DNA of 64,000 nt from JAGXQV01 sp964527565 (lineage in GTDB: Bacteria; Pseudomonadota; Gammaproteobacteria; Burkholderiales; Sulfuricellaceae), in the NCBI GenBank assembly GCA_964527565.1, contig CAZGOY010000012.1:1-64000 (forward strand). The letters run 5' to 3'. Positions 50,605 to 58,034 of the stretch are shown here, piece by piece. Position 1 is the first letter of the stretch; every line of letters starts with the position of its first letter. The notes beneath the pieces are model-generated. The model searched no databases. It was not told where the DNA came from and saw only the letters and a program-made list of their open reading frames with translations. The position numbers and the translations under genes are program-made.

Positions 50605-51342
50605 TTACTTCTTCTTGCCGCCGGCCTTCGGCTTGCACATCGAGCCGGGCATCTTCAGGCTGGCCTGATAAGCAGAAATCGCCACCAGTTGTTCGTTGGT
50701 GTAGGGTTTGATGACCTTGACCATGTCCGGGTTGGCGTTGCGGCGGTGACCGTCACGAATCTCGGTCATCTGACGCAGCAGGTACTTGTAGTGCTGTCCA
50801 GCGATAACCGGATAGAACTTTTCCTTGTTACCCTCGCCGTTGGCGCCGTGACATTCCTTGCACTGCTTCTCGTAGAGTTCCTTGCCTTTGGCGACCTGCA
50901 TGGCGGCATCCGCGCCTTCATACTTGCCGTGATCTACGGGAACGCACAGTTTTTCGATATAGGCGGCCGCATCGGCCAACTCCTGCGGGTCGGTCAGGGT
51001 GGCGGCAAACGGGTACATGGTCGGGTTGTCGCGCAGTCCGGCACGGATGTCGGCCATCTGCTTGATCAGCACGGTGGTGTGCTGGCCGGCGAGCTGCGGG
51101 AAGGTGCCGTCGGGGCGGCCTGCACCGGAGGGAAGGTGGCAGGCGCCGCACACTTCATAGGCTTCTTCACCGCGCTTGACATCACCCTTGAGCTTCAGTG
51201 CTTCGACTTTTTCGCCTTCCTGGGCATTCCATTTGTAGGCACCCGATTCAATGCCTTCCTTTTTTGGGGCGGGTGGACCGGCCAGTGCCGGTGCCGAAGC
51301 CAGTGCGACCATGGAAAGCGCGATAATCAAACTTTTCTTCAT
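50605..51342 (-). CDS. Dihaem cytochrome c (c4-like) of the nos cluster
   Basis: A 245-residue periplasmic cytochrome with a signal peptide (about 1-22, ending ALA). Two haem-binding motifs, CGACH and CKECH, lie in two similar halves, each with a PFAATLTD or MVKVIKPYT-type axial methionine region. It corresponds in position to the NosC cytochromes of clade II clusters and probably passes electrons from NosG to NosZ. I chose ATG at 51342 (MKKSLI). It has its own leader of 195 bases with an FNR-type palindrome. Confidence 0.9.
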   Translation of the reverse strand: MKKSLIIALSMVALASAPALAGPPAPKKEGIESGAYKWNAQEGEKVEALKLKGDVKRGEEAYEVCGACHLPSGAGRPDGTFPQLAGQHTTVLIKQMADIRAGLRDNPTMYPFAATLTDPQELADAAAYIEKLCVPVDHGKYEGADAAMQVAKGKELYEKQCKECHGANGEGNKEKFYPVIAGQHYKYLLRQMTEIRDGHRRNANPDMVKVIKPYTNEQLVAISAYQASLKMPGSMCKPKAGGKKK

Positions 51343-51485
51343 GTGAAATACCTCATTTTTTACGAAATTTAAAGATAGGTTCAAAGCTGAAGCGAACCAT
51401 CATGAGCAGCTTTCCTCGCCAAAACGTATTGTTGCTGCCGTCTCATGTGATGGCGCATTGTAGGTGATGCACTTGCGTGATCGCA

Positions 51486-51499
51486 TTGACATGCGTCAA
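51486..51499. promoter_or_regulatory. FNR/DNR-type palindrome upstream of the dihaem cytochrome gene
   Basis: TTGACATGCGTCAA is a perfect TTGAC-N4-GTCAA palindrome, 144 bases before the ATG at 51342. It fits the half-site spacing of FNR/DNR/NnrR boxes. The distance is somewhat long but usable. The gap 51343-51537 holds no gene. Confidence 0.5.
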
Positions 51500-51537
51500 T
51501 TCCTACAAAATTATTCCAGTTTTCCCAGCAATCCAAA

Positions 51538-51861
51538 TCAGGGCTTCATTTTCGAAATATAGTCGGCCAGCACCTTGATTTCCGCTTCGCTGACCAGCCC
51601 CATCACGCCAGCCATGGCGACACTGTTGCCGTTTTTGCGTGCGCCACTCTTGATGTCGAGCATTTGTTTTTCAACATAAGCCTTGTTTTGTCCGGCAATC
51701 TTTGGGTAGTCCGGCATCAGCGTCTTCTTGCCATCCTTGCCATGGCAGGCGGTACAGGTTTTGTCCACGTACAGTGCGGCCCCATTGGGTGCCGCGCTGG
51801 CAATGCTGCTAATGGACATTCCTGCCAGCGTAAGCAGGGTTGCTACGGTTGCTACTTTCAT
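51538..51861 (-). CDS. Monohaem cytochrome c (c553-like) of the nos cluster
   Basis: A 107-residue class I cytochrome c with a signal peptide (about 1-23, ending ASA), one CTACH haem motif near 36, and an axial methionine candidate in AMAGVMGLV near 85. It is a small soluble electron carrier and a likely direct donor to NosZ. It lies 174 bases after nosZ, past a terminator, and has its own FNR-type box. Confidence 0.92.
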   Translation of the reverse strand: MKVATVATLLTLAGMSISSIASAAPNGAALYVDKTCTACHGKDGKKTLMPDYPKIAGQNKAYVEKQMLDIKSGARKNGNSVAMAGVMGLVSEAEIKVLADYISKMKP

Positions 51862-51922
51862 GAATCGTCTCCTCGAAATAATCGCCGTCGAATCTGCGAC
51901 GGCACAGATACTATAACAAAAC

Positions 51923-51936
51923 TTGATCTAGATCAA
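51923..51936. promoter_or_regulatory. FNR/DNR-type palindrome upstream of the c553-like gene
   Basis: TTGATCTAGATCAA is a perfect TTGAT-N4-ATCAA palindrome, 62 bases before the ATG at 51861. Distance and symmetry fit an activating FNR/DNR-family site near -41.5, predicting induction under oxygen limitation or by nitric oxide. Confidence 0.75.
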
Positions 51937-51977
51937 GAAACAAGACTTCCAGGTCTGCTTATCTTGTTCTGCGCGGC

Positions 51978-52011
51978 ACAAAAAAACGGGGAGCTGAACG
52001 CCCCCCGTTTC
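51978..52011 (-). terminator. Rho-independent terminator of nosZ
   Basis: On the minus strand, AAACGGGG and CCCCGTTT form a stem around a loop of about 11 bases, followed by a run of seven T. It lies 24 bases after the nosZ stop and separates nosZ from the cytochrome genes, so nosZ can be made in excess. Confidence 0.85.
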
Positions 52012-52034
52012 AAAGTGCTACCTGCTCTTGAAGC

Positions 52035-54332
52035 TTACTTGCCTACCGGCTTGGCTCCCCGCTGTTCCAGGAAGGTCTTGGCGCGCAGACCGATGTCTGC
52101 AGCCTTAACCTGGTATTGCCAAACCTGCTCGGCCCACAAGGTCGCATTCTGCCAATCGTTCTTCTTGGCGGCTTCCTCATGCTTGGCCTTGGCTTCCGGC
52201 ATCTTGCCCAGCTGGTCGGTGGCGTCCTCGACCATCGCAACTACATCCGGGAAGTCCTTGTAGTTGACGCTGGTAATGAACTTGACCACCGAGTCGATAA
52301 CCGCTTGAGTATCGGCAATCTTCTTTACCTGCTTGTCATAGTCGGCCTTGTTGTATATCGCCTTCTGCTCGGCATGCTTGACTTCCTTGTAGCCCTTCGG
52401 CTTGACCAGGAAGTAACCCTGCATTTCCAGGTGCAGCGCGGAGCAGAACTCGGTGCAGTAGTACGGATACACGCCTTCCTTGTCGGCTTTGAACTTCACC
52501 GTCACGGTCTTGCCCGGCTCGATGGAGGCATGCACGTTGTAGGTGCTCACCGTAAAGCCGTGGGTTTCGTCCTGGGCGCGTTCAAGGTTGGTCAGGTGGA
52601 TGGTGATTTCGTCACCCACTTCCGCCTCGATGGTTTCCGGCGTGATGTGCGAGCGGATCAGGGTGCCGAACACCTCGACCTTGTTGCCCTTCTTCACGGT
52701 CTTTTCTTCACCGGCGCGAACCATGCCAGGATGCGGCTTGTCGGTACGGCTGTTGGTGCCCACCTTGTAACGCACGGCGGGTTTCAGCTTGCTCGCTTCG
52801 ATGGCCACGGCATAGTGCGGCTCGCCCAAGGGCAGCGGCATGTCGTACAGCAACTGCATCTTGTCGTTGGCGATGTCGATCAACTGATGGTTTTGCGGAT
52901 GCAGCGGGCCGACCGGCACGAAACGGTCGATGGCCAGCTTGTTCAGCGCAACCAGATAGCGGCCCTTCGGATCCGACGAGTCGCCTTCCATCGCCATCAG
53001 ATGGCCGATGTTGTAGTGTACGGAAACCTTGTCCAGCACCTTGCCTTCGCAGTAGTCCCACTTGGCGACTTGCGAATCGACGTACAGCGAGGTGTAGGCC
53101 ACGCATTTCTTGGAGTCATATTGCGTGTGCAGCGGGCCGAGACCCAGCTGGACTTGCTTGTGCAGCGCGTCCTGCATGGCGATCACGGGGATGCCGTAGG
53201 GATCCTTGCCTTCGAACTTGCCTGCCTTGATGGCGGCCTGGATCTTCTCGAAGCTATACACGGAAACGTGCGTGTCCAGCTTGCCGGATACCGTCATGAA
53301 CTTTCCGTCCGGGGTTACGTCTACGCCGTGCGGGCTCTTCGGCTCGGGTACCAGGAACAGGATGCCTTCCTTGATCGAGGTTTCCATCATCAGAACGTCA
53401 TGGCCGTTGATCTTCTTGGCCTTGCCGGCGGCGACCAGTTCGGCGGCCTTCTTCCAGTTGATCACGTGCAGGTAGTCGGTGTCCTTGGCAGAGCAACCGG
53501 CTTCATACGGCGGGCGACCTTTCTCGATACCGCCGACATAACGCTCGGAGCAGAAGGAGTTGGTGAACGACCAGCCTTCGGACGGGCCTTTGCCGGCGTC
53601 GGACAAGTCCTGGCTGTAAGGCGGCAATTCCAGAGAGAAGGACTTCTTGGTGTCGATGCGGCCTTCCTTGCGATCGAACTTCCAGTAAGTCACACCACCG
53701 CGGTATTCTTCATTGAAGCGCTCCAGCGGCACATACTTTTTGTTGGCCAGCGGGGTGGCATACTGCGCGGCCTCGATCACGTATTCGGTGTTGGTGGTGA
53801 CGAAGGCGCCGCCATGCTCCGACTTGTAGATGGGGTTGACGACGATCTGCTTGGTTTCGAAGTCGCGCAGGTCGATCACCGCTATGCGGGGGTTGGCCTT
53901 GTCATTGATGAACAGGAACTGGCCATCATATTTGCCATCGGTTTCGGAGATGGCGGGGTGATGCGTGTCGCCCCAGGTGATGTCCTTGCCATCGATCTTG
54001 CCCTGTGCCAGAACGGCCTTGGAGTTCTCGTCAAAGCCGTAGCCCTGCCAGGGTTCCGGCGTGAATACGCCGATGTATTTCAGAATGCGCATGGACGGAA
54101 TGCCGTACACGATCACCTGGCCGCTTTGGCCGCCGGAGCTGAACACCACGAATTCGTCGCGTTTGCCGGTCGGCACATAGGTCTTGGCGGCAGCCAGCAG
54201 GTCTTGCTGCGACAGCCCGCGACGCTTCATCACGTCTTGCAGGGACTCCGCAGACCAGGCACTGCTCGCAGCGGCAAAACCAATCCCCGCCGCAATCAGC
54301 AGCGAAGTCGATTTTTTACTGAATAGCTTCAT
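52035..54332 (-). CDS. nosZ: Nitrous oxide reductase, clade II (Sec-type) NosZ
   Basis: A 765-residue periplasmic copper enzyme that reduces N2O to N2. The signal peptide (about 1-28) is Sec-type, with no twin arginine. The beta-propeller has the clade II form of the first CuZ motif, DTHHPAISETDGKYDG, near residue 112. The CuA domain has CTEFCSALHLEMQG near 629. After it comes an extra helical, lysine-rich tail of about 110 residues with no CxxCH haem motif; the Wolinella enzyme has a cytochrome c domain there. An FNR-type box lies about 95 bases upstream. The length is well above the clade I average of about 640. Confidence 0.95.
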   Translation of the reverse strand: MKLFSKKSTSLLIAAGIGFAAASSAWSAESLQDVMKRRGLSQQDLLAAAKTYVPTGKRDEFVVFSSGGQSGQVIVYGIPSMRILKYIGVFTPEPWQGYGFDENSKAVLAQGKIDGKDITWGDTHHPAISETDGKYDGQFLFINDKANPRIAVIDLRDFETKQIVVNPIYKSEHGGAFVTTNTEYVIEAAQYATPLANKKYVPLERFNEEYRGGVTYWKFDRKEGRIDTKKSFSLELPPYSQDLSDAGKGPSEGWSFTNSFCSERYVGGIEKGRPPYEAGCSAKDTDYLHVINWKKAAELVAAGKAKKINGHDVLMMETSIKEGILFLVPEPKSPHGVDVTPDGKFMTVSGKLDTHVSVYSFEKIQAAIKAGKFEGKDPYGIPVIAMQDALHKQVQLGLGPLHTQYDSKKCVAYTSLYVDSQVAKWDYCEGKVLDKVSVHYNIGHLMAMEGDSSDPKGRYLVALNKLAIDRFVPVGPLHPQNHQLIDIANDKMQLLYDMPLPLGEPHYAVAIEASKLKPAVRYKVGTNSRTDKPHPGMVRAGEEKTVKKGNKVEVFGTLIRSHITPETIEAEVGDEITIHLTNLERAQDETHGFTVSTYNVHASIEPGKTVTVKFKADKEGVYPYYCTEFCSALHLEMQGYFLVKPKGYKEVKHAEQKAIYNKADYDKQVKKIADTQAVIDSVVKFITSVNYKDFPDVVAMVEDATDQLGKMPEAKAKHEEAAKKNDWQNATLWAEQVWQYQVKAADIGLRAKTFLEQRGAKPVGK

Positions 54333-54426
54333 AACGCCTCCCTTTCACAGAAATTAAACAAAAACCTTTTCGCACGCTGATGTGCGATATGACACAGCAG
54401 TGTGCGAAAAAAAACGGCCAAAATCC

Positions 54427-54440
54427 TTGATTCACATCAA
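54427..54440. promoter_or_regulatory. FNR/DNR-type palindrome upstream of nosZ
   Basis: TTGATTCACATCAA fits TTGAT-N4-ATCAA exactly and lies 94 bases before the nosZ ATG. A separate inverted repeat, TCGCAC/GTGCGA at 54370-54387 with another TGTGCGA at 54401-54407, lies between it and the gene and may affect the leader. The rest of 54333-54552 holds no gene. Confidence 0.75.
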
Positions 54441-54552
54441 GCAACAGCCAGTCTCGATCGTCAGAATGCCGGGAACCGGCATACCCCTTTCGACGTCAGA
54501 CGCGAATATAACACCGCAGGCGGTGATGATCCATATCAACATTAAAATATTT

Positions 54553-55644
54553 TTATGCCCACTTATGCGATGGCAACAGCCTTGCGCCTGCTGTCGCACA
54601 GAACCCCAGACCTGCTTTGCGGCTATCCAGTTCAAGTCTGGCTGATCTTGTTGCCGGTGCGTTACCCACATCCGCCTGCAGCCAGGAGGATGTCGCCACC
54701 CCATGCGCCAGTTCATTCGCCAGAGCCGCTGCCAGGTGCACGGCTGCCAGCACGCCCACCGCGCTATCCACCGTGGTGGTGGCTACGCATTCCACGCCCG
54801 CATATTGCGCCCGGCGGGCCAGCGCCAAGGCCGGAAGCACGCCGCCTAATACCATCGGCTTCAGCACTAGACGGCGCACTGCCTGCGCTGCCAGCGGATC
54901 GTCGATGCCAGTTCGCGCTAGCGATTCATCCAGCGCCAGGGGAAATGGTGCCAACGCTTGGAGTCGGCGCAGCAAGTCGATCTGTGGGGCGCGTAACGGC
55001 TCTTCCAGAGATTCGATGGGCAGACCAGACAAGCCGCTGATGAATTGTTGCGCCTGCGCCAAGCTCCAGGCGCCGTTGGCATCCAGGCGCAAGCGAGTAC
55101 CGGGCTGCAAGATTTCGGACAAGCTGCGCAACTGTGCCAATTCGTTTTCCGGCGTGTTCAGGCCGATTTTCAGCTTCAGCACGGAAAAGCCCTCATCCAT
55201 TGCTGAGCTGGCGCGGCTGGCAGCGGTCCCATCCAGTTCGCCGATGGTTTGATTGGTTTTCACCGATAGCGGCGCATCCGGGTTCAGCCAGCGCGCCAGC
55301 GGTACACCAGCCTGTTGGGCCAGCAGGTCCAGCAGGGCGGTTTCCAGCGCACAACGGGCGGCGGGGGTCAATGCCAAAAGGGGTGAGGCTAGTCCGTCCA
55401 GCGCTTCCCGTGGAGAGGCGCCGCGCAGCAGCGGCAGGCTGGCGCATAGCTGCGCCAGCGCCGCCTCCGGCGATTCCGTACCGGCCTCGGGAAGGGGCGC
55501 GCAGTCGCCGTAGCCGCACAGGCCGTCATGGGTCTTCAGGCGCGCCAGCCAGCCGCTGCGGGCGCTGAAGCAGCCGCGCGCACTGCACCAGGGGCGGCGA
55601 AGCGGCAGGCGATAAGGAATCAGGCAGGATTCGGCGATGCGCAA
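54553..55644 (-). CDS. menC: o-Succinylbenzoate synthase MenC
   Basis: A 363-residue enolase-superfamily enzyme that dehydrates SHCHC to o-succinylbenzoate. The catalytic lysine is in LKLKIG near 155, metal ligands lie in RLDANGAW (near 187), ESLEEPL (near 214) and ALDESLAR (near 240), and the second lysine in LVLKPMVLGG near 264. The start is TTG at 55644, 24 bases after the thiol-disulfide gene. On this strand it is the last Men gene before the nos cluster. Confidence 0.92.
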   Translation of the reverse strand: MRIAESCLIPYRLPLRRPWCSARGCFSARSGWLARLKTHDGLCGYGDCAPLPEAGTESPEAALAQLCASLPLLRGASPREALDGLASPLLALTPAARCALETALLDLLAQQAGVPLARWLNPDAPLSVKTNQTIGELDGTAASRASSAMDEGFSVLKLKIGLNTPENELAQLRSLSEILQPGTRLRLDANGAWSLAQAQQFISGLSGLPIESLEEPLRAPQIDLLRRLQALAPFPLALDESLARTGIDDPLAAQAVRRLVLKPMVLGGVLPALALARRAQYAGVECVATTTVDSAVGVLAAVHLAAALANELAHGVATSSWLQADVGNAPATRSARLELDSRKAGLGFCATAGARLLPSHKWA

Positions 55645-55668
55645 GGACGGCTGGGCGGAAATGGGCGG

Positions 55669-56160
55669 TTACAGCAAAGGTTCGACGATTTTCTCCAGCC
55701 GCTCGCGCGTCAGAGCGCCGCGCTTGGTAAAAACGATATTTCCCTGGCGATCGAGCACCACGGTGTAGGGCAGCCCGGCGGACTGGTTGCCCAGCGCCTG
55801 CAATAGCGCGATGCCCTTGTCGCGCCCGGTCAGGATCGGGAAATTAACCTGGTTGGCAGCGACGAATTCCGCCACGCGCGCTTTGTCTTCCACGGCCAAG
55901 CCGATCAACGTTACGCCGCGTGCCGCGTAGCGGCTGTGGAACTCGATCAGCTCGGGAATTTCCTTGCGGCACGGCGGGCACCAGGTCGCCCAGAAATTCA
56001 ACACCAGCGGCTTGCCCCTGAAGCTGGCCAATGCCACCGGCTTATCTTGCAGATCATCGAATGAGGCGGCGAAAATTGGCGCGCTGGAAGGGTAATTATC
56101 CGCCACTGCCGCGTTCGACCACACAAAGAACACTACGACGCCAACCAGCCATTTATTCAT
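55669..56160 (-). CDS. TlpA/ResA-like thiol-disulfide oxidoreductase
   Basis: A 163-residue secreted thioredoxin-like protein. The signal peptide (about 1-20) ends AVA, the active site is WCPPC in FWATWCPPCRKE near 65, and the cis-proline region is LPYTVVLDRQG. Such proteins reduce cytochrome c haem sites or copper-site cysteines. It sits between menA and menC; its ATG overlaps the menA stop (TGATG). A role in maturing the nos cytochromes is possible but inferred. Confidence 0.9.
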   Translation of the reverse strand: MNKWLVGVVVFFVWSNAAVADNYPSSAPIFAASFDDLQDKPVALASFRGKPLVLNFWATWCPPCRKEIPELIEFHSRYAARGVTLIGLAVEDKARVAEFVAANQVNFPILTGRDKGIALLQALGNQSAGLPYTVVLDRQGNIVFTKRGALTRERLEKIVEPLL

Positions 56161-57065
56161 CACCGCAACCCCAAGCTCAACAAGACTGAGAACAATAACT
56201 GCAATTGTGCCGTTTGCGCCAGCAGGCGGTTATGTCCCGTCCCCGGCGCCTCACGCCGGAAACGCAGCACCAGCGACAGTGCCCACGGCGCCGCCAGCAG
56301 CGGCAGCCATAGCGTCGCGCCTACAGTCAACAGCGCGGCAAGGGCGGGCAGCAGAAAAAACGGCGCGCATAACAGTAGCGCATATTCCACCCGGCTTCCG
56401 GTCACGCCGATGCGTACCGCCAAAGTGTTTTTTCCGACCAAGGCATCGCTGGCGATATCGCGCGTATTGTTCACCACGATGACTGCCGCCGCGAGAAGCC
56501 CCACCATGTTGGCAACAATGAAGGCTGCCCAGCTGATATGGAAGGTTTGCAGGTAATAGCTGCCCATTACTGCGGTCACGCCGAAAAACAGCCATACGAA
56601 CAACTCCCCGGTGGCACTGTAGGCGATCGGGCGCGGCCCGCCGGTATAAGCGAGACCGGCGGCTACGGAAAAAATTCCCGCCAGAAACACCGGCCAGCCG
56701 CCGTGCCAAACCAGATAGCTGCCCAACGCCACGGCTGCGCCGAAACACAGCGCTACGCCGCGTTTCACCTGTGCGGTTCCGAGCCAGCCGGAAGCGGTGG
56801 CGCGCGCCGGTCCCAGTCGCTCCGGCGTATCCGCGCCGCGCTCGTGGTCTTTGACGTCGTTGTGCAGATTGGTGCCGATTTGAATCAGCATCGCCGCCAG
56901 CAGCGCCATCAGCGCGGGTAGCCACAGGAACGTCTGCGCCTCGTGCCAAGCCAGTGTGGTGCCTGCCAGCACCGGCGCCAGGGAAACGCTCAAGGTTTTC
57001 GGGCGGATGGCCAGCCACCAGGACTTCAGCGCCTGGGGCCGGGGGCTGGATATCGAATGTTTCAT
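56160..57065 (-). CDS. menA: 1,4-Dihydroxy-2-naphthoate polyprenyltransferase MenA
   Basis: A 301-residue UbiA-superfamily membrane enzyme with eight to nine helices. The first aspartate-rich site is NLHNDVKDHERGAD near 75; the second is NNTRDIASDALVGKNTLAVRIG near 205, cut here into its two parts NNTRDIASD and GKNTLAVRIG. It attaches the isoprenoid tail to make demethylmenaquinone. It lies 21 bases after menB. Confidence 0.94.
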   Translation of the reverse strand: MKHSISSPRPQALKSWWLAIRPKTLSVSLAPVLAGTTLAWHEAQTFLWLPALMALLAAMLIQIGTNLHNDVKDHERGADTPERLGPARATASGWLGTAQVKRGVALCFGAAVALGSYLVWHGGWPVFLAGIFSVAAGLAYTGGPRPIAYSATGELFVWLFFGVTAVMGSYYLQTFHISWAAFIVANMVGLLAAAVIVVNNTRDIASDALVGKNTLAVRIGVTGSRVEYALLLCAPFFLLPALAALLTVGATLWLPLLAAPWALSLVLRFRREAPGTGHNRLLAQTAQLQLLFSVLLSLGLR

Positions 57066-57086
57066 CTCCGGGGGATGTCTGTCGGC

Positions 57087-57902
57087 TTATGGTCGGCGCG
57101 GGAATTTCGAGAAATCGGGCGCGCGTTTTTCCAGCCAGGCGTTGCGGCCTTCCTGGCCTTCCTCGGTCATGTAGAACAGCGCGGTGGCGTTGCCGGCCAG
57201 TTCCTGGATGCCGGCCAGTCCATCGGTGTCGGCATTGAAGGCGGTTTTGAGGATGCGCAGGGCGGTGGGGGAGTGTTGCAGCATTTCGCGACACCAGGCG
57301 AGGGTTTCCGCTTCCAGCCCGGCAAGTGGGACCACCTTGTTGACCAGCCCCATCGCCAAGGCTTCCTGTGCGTCGTACTGGCGGCATAAAAACCAGATTT
57401 CCTTAGCTTTCTTTAAACCCACCGCGCGTGCCAGCAATCCGGCACCCAAGCCCGCGTCGAAGCTGCCGACGCGCGGCCCGGTCTGGCCGAAACGTGCATT
57501 GTCGGCAGCGATGGTCAGGTCGCACACCAGGTGCAGCACATGTCCGCCACCGATGGCGTAACCCGCCACCATCGCCACCACCGGCTTGGGCAGGCGGCGG
57601 ATCTGCATTTGCAAGTCGAGTACGTTGAGGTGCGGGGTGCCGCCATCGTCGTGGTAGCCGCCATCGTCGCCGCGCACCTTCTGGTCGCCGCCGGAGCAAA
57701 AGGCCTGCTCGCCCGCCCCGGTGAGGATGACGGCGCCGATGGTTTCATCCAAGTGGGCCATCTGGAACGCCTGCATCAATTCGTGTATGGTGCGGGGGCG
57801 GAAGGCATTGCGCACTTCTGGGCGGTTTATGGTGATGCGGGCGATACCCTCGGCATGGTGATAGAGAATATCGCTGAATTCGCCACCTGCTTTCCAGTCC
57901 AT
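57087..57902 (-). CDS. menB: 1,4-Dihydroxy-2-naphthoyl-CoA synthase MenB
   Basis: A 271-residue crotonase-fold enzyme that closes the naphthoquinone ring. Family signatures are RPEVRNAFRPRTIHE near 25, SGGDQKVRGDDGGYHD near 75, GYAIGGGHVLHLVCDL near 105 and GPRVGSFDAG near 140. Length agrees with the family (about 270-285). It is the first gene of the menB-menA-tlpA-menC block and diverges from the kinase gene at 58035. Confidence 0.95.
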   Translation of the reverse strand: MDWKAGGEFSDILYHHAEGIARITINRPEVRNAFRPRTIHELMQAFQMAHLDETIGAVILTGAGEQAFCSGGDQKVRGDDGGYHDDGGTPHLNVLDLQMQIRRLPKPVVAMVAGYAIGGGHVLHLVCDLTIAADNARFGQTGPRVGSFDAGLGAGLLARAVGLKKAKEIWFLCRQYDAQEALAMGLVNKVVPLAGLEAETLAWCREMLQHSPTALRILKTAFNADTDGLAGIQELAGNATALFYMTEEGQEGRNAWLEKRAPDFSKFPRRP

Positions 57903-58034
57903 TTGCCTGATTCCACGATGTTTGGAGAAGGCGCACAGTATATTGGCGTGACATTTTTATTGCACCCCCTCCGGTTGCCCCATAGAATTGACAGCCTTTC
58001 GAATGATGTATTCGTAATATTTTTTGGAAATCGC

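Noticed and set aside
52116..54326. A 736-codon open frame on the plus strand opposite nosZ
   Set aside because: It is a GC-rich shadow of nosZ. The peptide is rich in His, Arg, Gly and Val with no domain pattern, while nosZ on the other strand is unmistakable.
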